DNA from: Elusimicrobiaceae bacterium
GTDB taxonomy: Bacteria > Elusimicrobiota > Elusimicrobia > Elusimicrobiales > Elusimicrobiaceae
DNA: 48,160 nucleotides
NCBI GenBank assembly: GCA_016282685.1
Contig: JAEELM010000033.1
Coordinates: 1 to 48,160 of the forward strand
Direction: 5' to 3'
This document shows positions 7,699 through 15,200 of the stretch, one piece after another. The notes beneath the pieces were generated by a model that saw only the letters and a program-made list of their open reading frames with translations, ran no database searches and was not told the DNA's origin. Made by a program: the position numbers and the translations under genes. Position 1 is the stretch's first letter. Each line of letters opens with the position of its first letter.

Positions 7699-8039
7699 GG
7701 GGGTGTAATAGATTCGACGGGTATCTGTTGCCGCTGGGGAGCAAGTGCCGGTTGGCCAGGCCGGCTAAAATAGGGCCACAAAAATAAGCAACAACAATCA
7801 AGTTGCCTGGGCTAACGCTTAGTCCACTGCGCCTTTTGTGTTTTCTATGCGCAAAAGGGTCGCAGTTACTACATAGAATGCGGCAAAAGGGGCGCGGTTC
7901 GTCCGCTTTTGCTTAAGACTTACGAACCACCCGCAAACGTGCTGTTTCGCGCTTAGTTTGCGGTAACCGAGCGAAACTAAACTTGTAGTGCCCGAGAGGA
8001 GAAGATGTTCGGACGGGGGTGCGAATCCCCCCACCTCCA
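7699..8039 (+). ncRNA. ssrA: Transfer-messenger RNA (tmRNA)
   Basis: The tRNA-like ends pair as GGGGGTG (7699-7705) with CACCTCC (8032-8038), followed by discriminator A. The conserved GATTCGACGGG-type 5' segment and a T arm (GGGGG-TGCGAAT-CCCCC) are present. The tag reading frame, placed by alignment with the E. coli AAAAATAG... context, most likely runs from 7790 to the TAG at 7820-7822 and encodes NNNQVAWANA; adding the charged alanine gives A-NNNQVAWANA. The exact resume codon is inferred. CCA is not encoded. tmRNA with SmpB rescues stalled ribosomes and marks the products for proteolysis. The gene is full length (341 nt) and one-piece. Confidence 0.93.
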
Positions 8040-8142
8040 CTTTGCTAACATTTTGTACGCATGAAATAACCCCAAGGGGGAGTGCCCGGGCAAACCAAAA
8101 GACACGGAAATTTTCATTCACCTTCTATATTAAGGAGAAGAT
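8040..8142 (+). other. ssrA-pgm spacer
   Basis: No gene is visible. The stretch contains short GC-rich strings (CCCCAAGGGG and GCCCGGGC) that could form a small processing or termination hairpin after tmRNA, but no clear T-run follows. AAGGAG at about 8132-8137 is the ribosome binding site of the next gene. Confidence 0.5.
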
Positions 8143-9552
8143 ATGGCAACAGAACTGAGATTTGGTACTGACGGTTGGAGAGGCATTATGGCCTGGGATT
8201 TTACTTTTCGCAATGTGCACCGTATGGCGCAGGCCCTGGCCGATTACATTAACGAAAATGCCCCCAGCGACGAAAAAGGCAAAATGCCGAAAATTTTTGT
8301 AGGGTACGATTGTCGCTTTATGTCTGACCAATTTGCCGCCCATATTGCTCATATTTTCCGTTCCAATAAATTAGATGCTACCTTGTCTTCCGTGCCGATA
8401 ACTTCTCCGGTAGCTTCTTGTTTGAGTTTGCATAAATTTTGGATGAGTATTATAGTCACGGCCAGCCATAACCCGGCAGAGTTTAACGGCATTAAAATCA
8501 AAATTAACGGGGGGGCTGCTCCAGCGCGCGTAACGAAAGATGTGGAAGCTTTGCTGGATCAAAATTCCGTTTTAATGCTTTACGGATACAAACCCGAACA
8601 GAAAGATTTGACCGACGTTTATTTGAAATATGTGGCGGCACACAGTTTAACCAAGAAAATAAAAAATTTTAAAGGCAAAGTGGTTATTGATTATATGCAT
8701 GGGGCGGCCGCCGGATATTTGGAACATTTCTTGCCGGCTAAACAAGTGATTGCCTTGCACGATAAACATGATCCCACTTTTGGCGGGATACAACCGGAAC
8801 CGGTAGAGAAAAATTTGGCAGAGTTGAAAAAAACCGTAGTGGCCAAAAAAGCCGCATTGGGGATTGGCTTCGACGGTGGTGGGGACCGTGTCGCTTTGGT
8901 GGATGAAAAAGGCGTTTATTTGACGCCGTGCCAAATTGCAGCCGTTGTGTGTGACTATCTCATTAAACACAAAAAACTCAGCGGGCACATTGTGCAAACG
9001 GTATCCATGGGGTATTTGCTTAAACGGATTGCCCGTCAATTTGAGATGCATTTTGAAGAAGTAAATGTGGGCTTTAAGAACGTAGCCGAACGAATGAATT
9101 TGGATGATGTCGCCTTTGGTGTGGAAGAATCCGGCGGATTTGCGTGGAAAGGCAGTTTGCCGGACCGCGACGGTCTGGCGTTGGCCTTGGCTTTTATTGA
9201 AATTATGACGGTTACCCATAAGAAGGCCAGTGAATTGTACGCTGATATTGTAAATGAATACGGATCTTCTGTCTATATACGACGGGATATTGCACTTTCC
9301 AAGCCGTTGGATAAAGCTTCGTTTGTGGATAAATTGCGTAAAAAAATGCCTAAAAAAATCAATGGCTATAAAGTGGCAGAAATGCTGACTTTCGACGGAT
9401 TAAAAGTGATTTTAGAAAATGATGAATGGATGTTAATCCGTCCTTCCGGCACGGAGCCGTTGTTGCGTATCTATGCAGAAACCGCTACTAAAAAAGGTAC
9501 GCTAGCCTTATTAGATTTAGGGGAAAAATTAGCTTCTCCTTCTTCCAAGTAA
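8143..9552 (+). CDS. Phosphoglucomutase/phosphomannomutase family phosphohexomutase
   Basis: The 469-residue alpha-D-phosphohexomutase has all four family motifs. FGTDGWRG (8-15) lies near the start, and TASHNPAEFNGIK holds the phosphorylated Ser108. The metal loop GFDGGGDR contains Asp244, and VEESGGF is the sugar-binding loop. The C-terminal phosphate-binding loop is RPSGTEPLLRIY. It interconverts hexose-1-phosphate and hexose-6-phosphate for glycogen, LPS or wall sugar synthesis; glucose, mannose or glucosamine specificity is not decidable here. FGTDGWRG is typical of the bacterial/archaeal PGM-PMM group. An AAGGAG ribosome binding site lies 6 nt upstream. A receiver-domain gene follows 3 nt after the stop. 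Confidence 0.9.
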   Translation: MATELRFGTDGWRGIMAWDFTFRNVHRMAQALADYINENAPSDEKGKMPKIFVGYDCRFMSDQFAAHIAHIFRSNKLDATLSSVPITSPVASCLSLHKFWMSIIVTASHNPAEFNGIKIKINGGAAPARVTKDVEALLDQNSVLMLYGYKPEQKDLTDVYLKYVAAHSLTKKIKNFKGKVVIDYMHGAAAGYLEHFLPAKQVIALHDKHDPTFGGIQPEPVEKNLAELKKTVVAKKAALGIGFDGGGDRVALVDEKGVYLTPCQIAAVVCDYLIKHKKLSGHIVQTVSMGYLLKRIARQFEMHFEEVNVGFKNVAERMNLDDVAFGVEESGGFAWKGSLPDRDGLALALAFIEIMTVTHKKASELYADIVNEYGSSVYIRRDIALSKPLDKASFVDKLRKKMPKKINGYKVAEMLTFDGLKVILENDEWMLIRPSGTEPLLRIYAETATKKGTLALLDLGEKLASPSSK

Positions 9553-9555
9553 TGT

Positions 9556-9912
9556 ATGCTTAAATTTGCTTTGGTAGATGATTCCGTTATTCTGCGTTCC
9601 GCCATTAAAAATGTGCTGGAATCCTCCGGCTACGAAGTACCGATAGAGGCCGACGGTTCCAAAGAGTTGTTTGAACAACTTGGCCGTCAGGAAGTGCAGG
9701 TTGTATTGCTAGACGTGTTTTTCCCGACGGAAAATGGCCTGGATATCTTATCTGATTTGAAAGCCCGTTACCCGCATCTAAAGGTGCTTTTGGTAACCGG
9801 TTTGCGTAAAGATAACATATTGGCAGAGGCACAAAAACGCGGGGCTAACGGAGTGTTATATAAGCCGTTTGATACAGATGATTTATTGTCGGCTGTACGG
9901 CGTCTGCAATAA
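9556..9912 (+). CDS. Stand-alone response-regulator receiver domain (CheY-like)
   Basis: The 118-residue protein is a single receiver domain. It has acidic pocket residues Asp8 and Asp9, phosphoacceptor Asp53 (VLLDVFFP), Thr81 (VTGL) and Lys103 (YKPF). There is no DNA-binding output domain, so it probably acts by protein-protein contact, as in CheY or Spo0F. The gene begins 3 nt after the phosphohexomutase stop and is thus co-transcribed. No histidine kinase is nearby, so its partner is unknown. The Ser/Thr kinase at 1610 is not an expected partner. Confidence 0.9.
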   Translation: MLKFALVDDSVILRSAIKNVLESSGYEVPIEADGSKELFEQLGRQEVQVVLLDVFFPTENGLDILSDLKARYPHLKVLLVTGLRKDNILAEAQKRGANGVLYKPFDTDDLLSAVRRLQ

Positions 9913-9915
9913 TTT

Positions 9916-9948
9916 AAAAACCCCGGGGTAGAAACCCCGGGGTTTTTT
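9916..9948. terminator. Bidirectional terminator between the receiver gene and lptG
   Basis: A-run, arm CCCCGGGGT, short loop, arm ACCCCGGGG, T-run. It sits between convergent genes and could stop both. Confidence 0.88.
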
Positions 9949-9961
9949 CAATTTTTTTACA

Positions 9962-11047
9962 CTACATTTGTAGCCATTTAAATTCTGCCACTACCAGCGC
10001 ACTGCAAAGCAGTACCGGCCCCCATCCGGCCAGAAGAGGATGTAACATTCCATTTCCACCAATAGAAGTACATACCGATATCAACCACCAAAACACAAAA
10101 GCGATTACAATGGCCATTAAAATGTTGAGTAATTTGCTTTTTCGCCGTGTGCTGATGGCAAAAGGCATTCCCAATAAACACATAAGTATCGTAACAAATG
10201 GGGCAGCCAATTTAGATTGGCGGACAGTTTCCGTAGGATAAGAGACAAGACCGCTACGTTTGTAAAAACGAATACGTTTGGTCAATTCGCGTATGCTAAG
10301 CAAATCATCTTCCGTTTTGCTGACGGACATTTGTTCCGGTTTTAATTTTACAGGGGAGGGAGCTTGATCAAAGTGTTTTTCGGTCGTATCCAACGGATCA
10401 ATGTAAAAACGTTCAATACCGTTGGAAAATAGCCACGATTGGGAGGGTTTGTCCCATATCATTTTTTCGGCTACAATTTGATGGGAAATATTCCAAGCAT
10501 CATTGTATGTGTCCAGCGCCACTTTACTCATAACTCCCTTAGATAAATCCACTTCTTTGGCAAACAACATTTGAGTGGGGGAGAGTTTAATTAATACGTC
10601 GTTTTCTGTATTGGGATTGAACGTCTCCACCGAGCGTTTGACACGGGTGTAATAAAGCTCGTCTGCTTTTAAATTGATAGACGGAATAATAAATTCTTGG
10701 GCAAGGAATGTAGCTAAAACTACAATCAATACGCAGGCTAAAATCGGATTGAAAAGTTGTTTCGGAGAAAAACCGCCTGCCACACAAGCTGTCCATTCTC
10801 CGTTGGAAATCATTTCCGAAATAACAAATATAGCTCCTAACAAGCAAGCCACCGGGATAATGGTAGCCAGCCAATTGGGTACGGTCAACGCACTGTAAGA
10901 CAACACATCCCATAAAGTGGTTACACCGTTGCTCATTTTTTTCATTTTTTCAAAAACGTCTCCCAACAGCACCAGTGTTGTAAAAATTCCCAGTGCAAAA
11001 AAGAACGGCCCCCAAAATTTACGGGCAATGTAACAGTACAAACGCAT
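9962..11047 (-). CDS. lptG: LptF/LptG family LPS-export permease (second copy, LptG-like)
   Basis: The 361-residue protein belongs to the YjgP/YjgQ family. It has three N-terminal transmembrane helices (about 12-34, 55-75 and 95-120), a periplasmic jellyroll-type middle region (about 125-260) and three C-terminal helices. With LptF it forms the membrane part of the LptB2FG ABC exporter, which pulls LPS from the inner membrane. I start it at the ATG at 11047, which overlaps the lptF stop as TAATG and has AGAGG upstream; an ATG eight codons earlier lacks a binding site. Naming F versus G is by gene order only. Confidence 0.85.
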   Translation of the reverse strand: MRLYCYIARKFWGPFFFALGIFTTLVLLGDVFEKMKKMSNGVTTLWDVLSYSALTVPNWLATIIPVACLLGAIFVISEMISNGEWTACVAGGFSPKQLFNPILACVLIVVLATFLAQEFIIPSINLKADELYYTRVKRSVETFNPNTENDVLIKLSPTQMLFAKEVDLSKGVMSKVALDTYNDAWNISHQIVAEKMIWDKPSQSWLFSNGIERFYIDPLDTTEKHFDQAPSPVKLKPEQMSVSKTEDDLLSIRELTKRIRFYKRSGLVSYPTETVRQSKLAAPFVTILMCLLGMPFAISTRRKSKLLNILMAIVIAFVFWWLISVCTSIGGNGMLHPLLAGWGPVLLCSALVVAEFKWLQM

Positions 11048-12141
11048 TAAATATTTAACCTCTTTTTCCACAAATACTTAGCAACGACTAGGCCGATTAT
11101 AATGGGTAACCAAGGGGCCCAATAAGCTAAAACGGCATAACGTTTGCCCAATGTAAGTCCGCAAGCCCCTATAGTGTAGAACGTTAAAATAATGATAACA
11201 CTAAATAACATTCCCCAACCCTTGTTGGTGCGTTTCCCTAACGAAAACCCAATCGGGCAGCTAATCAGTAACAATACAATGGGGGCGATAGCCAAAACAT
11301 TGCGCAAGCTGACTTCTGTTTTAAATTCATTTTGCGTACGCTGGGGCAACGGTGTTTTATAAATATAGCGAATCAAGCGCGGGGTTCCCATTTCGCTGGC
11401 ACGTTTTTCGCGCTGGTTTTCACGTGTTAAAGGGATATTCATGGTATATTCGTCAAAGTTGGCCGCAATAAAAGAGGAGGGATCTTTGGCGTCCAGCCGT
11501 TGCATTTGCCCTTCTTTCAAGTTGAGTCCGATAGCTGTTTTGGATAAAATTACTTTTCCGTAGGCGGCGTTTACTTTTGTGCTCAATGCGCCGGAATCAT
11601 CTTTTTTAATCAAGTGAATTTGTTTGGCTTGGTGATCGGAACCGTTGAGGTCTTCTACGTATAATTGCCACTCTCCCAAGTCCAAAAAAGTTTTGGGTTC
11701 CAGGTTTACCCGGGTAATTTTGCTGCGGGCTTCTTGACGTAAGTTGAGTACGCGCTTGAAACAATGGGGGGTTAACCAATTGTTGCACGCAAACAGTGCT
11801 ACAGATAGCAGGATTGCACAAACCAACAATGGTTTTACAATTGCTTTGAAAGAAAAACCGGCAGCCCGCAAAGCAATCAATTCGCCTTGCTCGCTCATGG
11901 TAGAAAGGGTAAATAAAATAGAAATTTGGAAGGCCATCGGGGCGCTGAGCCCAATAACATCAGGCAACATATTAAGCAACGTCATGCCGATCCAACCCCA
12001 ACTGGTGCCATAGCGCAAGGCCATACTTACTACGCGGATAAAATTATTCATAAAAATTACCAGCGTTAAAATTCCTAAAATTCCCAAAAAGAAAATGGCC
12101 CAGTTTTTGGCGATATATTTATTAAATATTCCAATGCGCAT
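11047..12141 (-). CDS. lptF: LptF/LptG family LPS-export permease (first copy, LptF-like)
   Basis: The 364-residue YjgP/YjgQ family protein has the same layout as its downstream neighbour. The cytoplasmic coupling segment SEQGELIALRAAGFSFKAI, between helices two and three, is typical of LptF/LptG, where it contacts the LptB ATPase. A periplasmic beta domain lies in the middle, with helices near residues 275-350. It is first of the two-gene unit. A TAAAAT hexamer eight bases before the ATG again suggests a leaderless transcript. LptB, LptA, LptC and LptD are not in the window; an LptE-like lipoprotein is at 44355. Confidence 0.87.
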   Translation of the reverse strand: MRIGIFNKYIAKNWAIFFLGILGILTLVIFMNNFIRVVSMALRYGTSWGWIGMTLLNMLPDVIGLSAPMAFQISILFTLSTMSEQGELIALRAAGFSFKAIVKPLLVCAILLSVALFACNNWLTPHCFKRVLNLRQEARSKITRVNLEPKTFLDLGEWQLYVEDLNGSDHQAKQIHLIKKDDSGALSTKVNAAYGKVILSKTAIGLNLKEGQMQRLDAKDPSSFIAANFDEYTMNIPLTRENQREKRASEMGTPRLIRYIYKTPLPQRTQNEFKTEVSLRNVLAIAPIVLLLISCPIGFSLGKRTNKGWGMLFSVIIILTFYTIGACGLTLGKRYAVLAYWAPWLPIIIGLVVAKYLWKKRLNI

Positions 12142-12149
12142 ATATCATC

Positions 12150-12155
12150 ATTTTA
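12150..12155 (-). promoter_or_regulatory. Candidate -10 box of lptF (leaderless start)
   Basis: Minus-strand TTTGCTAAAAT is followed by eight bases and the lptF ATG. The upstream bases match those before buk (TTTTGCTAAAAT). Confidence 0.45.
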
Positions 12156-12249
12156 GCAAATATCACTCACGACGGGGAAAAAAGTTATTTTTCTCTTTCA
12201 AATACCAGTAAATTTTATAGAATGAAAGAATGAGGGATTTTTTCTTCTT

Positions 12250-15200
12250 ATGAAAATAAGCCGCTTGTTGCTTGCTTGTGTATTGCTGATAGAATTTATC
12301 TACGCTCCTGTGGCCGCGCAGACGTTGCCTTACAGCTTGGTAGATAAAGACCAATACAGTATTTTTGAAGAAGAGCAAGCTGCCAAACGAGAGGAAGAAT
12401 TAGCTCTGCCGGAACCGCAAGATGATGCGCAGTTGTTGCGTTATTCCAATGAGTTTTGGCGTCAGGCGGTAACTTCTGTCGACGGTTCATACGAATTAGA
12501 CAAAGCCCCCGAGCCTATCCCGGATTTGACCCTTTTAAATCCTACGCTTTCCTTACCGCTATATGGTACCAGTATCGCCTTAACGGGCCGGTATGTGTTG
12601 GGGGCCAAATTGGCCGGCAAGCGTTTCAAAACAGATCCCAACAGCAACGTTACCAACCGCAATGCCCACAGCGTGCAAATGGATCAACAATTGCAATTGA
12701 AAATGCAAGGTAAAATTTTGGACCGTGTGTTCGTCGATATCGATTATGATGACAAACGGGAAGAAGAAAAGACGATTTCTGTGGCCTACCGCGGCAAACC
12801 CGGGGAATTGGTACAGCTGGCACAATTCGGCGATATTAATTTGTCTTTGCCGGGTACCGAATTTATTACCTATGACAAGCAGCTATTCGGTGCTAAGATG
12901 CATCTGCAACATAAAAATGCCAATTTGTACGTTATTGGTTCGCAAACGAAAGGTTCCAGCAAACAAAAACGTTTCGTGGGATCGAGCGTGTCGGAAATTG
13001 TAACGGTGGAGGACATTGCCTACAAGCGTCGTGTATATTATGATTTAACATTCGGCGGTAATGTTCACCCCGCTATTAAAAGCGACGGAACGATTGTCCC
13101 CTCTATTGATACGACGGCGAATGCTCATTGGAGTAGTGCTATTGGAGCTATTTCTCCCGGTACGGAAGAAATTTATTTGGATAGCAATACAACTTCTTCC
13201 GATTATGTGCCGGTATATAAGACAGCTACCGATTATTTGGGCGGGGGCGATTATGAGGCCAAGTGGCAGCTATTGACCCGTGGGGTAGATTACACTATTG
13301 ACTATGACAAGGGATACATTACATTTAAACGTTCTATTACGGCGGCCAGCGTGCTTGCCATAGATTATGTGGGCACCAACGGCACCCGTTTAAGTGATTT
13401 GGGCACCCCCAATACGATTAAATTTATTAAAACTGCCAACGATAAGCCCGTTACTTCCGAAATTACGGAAACGGCTAACAAATTAGAATTAAAAACATTT
13501 TATTCCATTGGTGCGCAAAAAATCACGCAGGACAACGGCAAAGGTAATTTTATCTTGCAACTACTGGATGCCAACGGGCAAGCCGTTGCCAATCCCTACT
13601 TTGTTTATCCCACGTATGTGAATGTTGATTTTGACAGCGGCGTTTTTGATTTGGCTTATCGGTTAGATGATCCGGGGGTTTATGCCGCTACACCTACATC
13701 TTCTCAAAACCAGACGTTCAAAATTCAATATGAAAGTACCGTTAAAACGTATTTTATTGAAGCGGGAATTGTGGTGCAATCTGAAATCGTGAAGTTAAAC
13801 GGCGTGACGTTGGCCCGCAATAATGATTACTACATTGATTATACTTCCGGTTTTATTACCTTCTACAAAGGGGAACAAATTACAGAAAACACCGTTATTG
13901 ATATTACGTACGATACAACGGTGGGAGCGGATACCAATAATTCCGTGATTGGGGGGCGTTTAGATTATCGGTTGTTTGAAAAAGTATTATTGGGAACTAC
14001 TTTGATTAAGGAGGGGGGAGAGAAACCTACTACTGTCCCACAGGTAGGGGCCTATTCCAAAGATATTTTAGTATACGGTGCAGATATCAATGGAAAAGAT
14101 ATTAAATTAGCTGCGCCCCTTTCTATGGATTTTTCTGCGGAAGCTGCCCACAGTGAGAGGAAGCAAAATTTGTTCGGCTATGCTATGGTGGACAGTATGA
14201 ATGACACCAACGAACAAGTAGCCGGCTCCCGTGTTTTTAGAGATTGGCGCATTGCCGCTAACCCCAACGGGAAACCCAACTTTTTAGATGCCGTGCATTG
14301 GGATACGGAAGAATTACCTGCATTGGAAATCAATCCCCATTCAATTGTCAGTTATAATGAAAAGCAACAAGTGTTGGTGCTGGATTATGATTTTACGCAG
14401 GGGCAAGCTTATACGGATGAAGTTTCTATCGTTTATCCCATTAGCCAGAGCGGGGTAGATCTATCGGAAAAAACCTCCTTTGAATTAACCTTACTGGGAG
14501 AAGAAGGCGGCCCGCAGGTTAATTTCACTTTTGGTAACATCAATGAAGATTCGGACAATTCCGGCGGAATGGAAACCGCTTGCGGTAGCGGTGTGCCCAA
14601 AACGGAAGACGTAAATTGCCGCAACTCTTTGGCCCCCAGCGAAGATATCGGCTGGCTTTACACCAACCCGGACGGAACACAGGAACGTTACAATCCGTTT
14701 GCTCACAATACGTTTAACTATGAATCTCAACCCAACGGTCGTATTGATACACAGGATCTAAACGGAAACGGAAAATTTGATGAAGAAAAAATACCCACGG
14801 ATGGGAATTTCGGTTTTGGCGGAACGGCTATTGAAGGGATGAGTGATAACCGGGCCACCAATACCACCTGGCAAACTTATTCTATGCCGGTTACGTTTAC
14901 AGACAAGCAGGAATGGACAGCTGTGCGCCACTTGCGTATTACGTTAAAACAAGGCAGTAAATTAAAAGGGCGCATCAAAATTGCCAATGTGGCCTTGTCG
15001 GGCACTTCGTGGAATTCTACGGTAGAAGATCCGGCTGTTTTTTCCATCTCCGGCATTAACAACGTAGATAACCGTGATTATGAACCGATTTTCAGCGATA
15101 CCACCGGTGATGGTCAACGCGTATTTAATTACCTGTACGGATCGGTGCAAAATTTTAAAGACATTACCGGTTCTACCAACGCACTGGATCAATCTCTTAG

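Noticed and set aside
8070-8100. Similarity of GGAGT-GCCCGGGCAA after ssrA to GGAGTCGCCCGGGCAA in the nupG-like leader
   Set aside because: Only about 17 bases with one gap and no shared fold; likely chance in GC-rich patches.
7610-8121. Minus-strand open frames over the tmRNA gene and an extension of the NYN gene
   Set aside because: They are antisense to ssrA and its promoter, with no protein family likeness.
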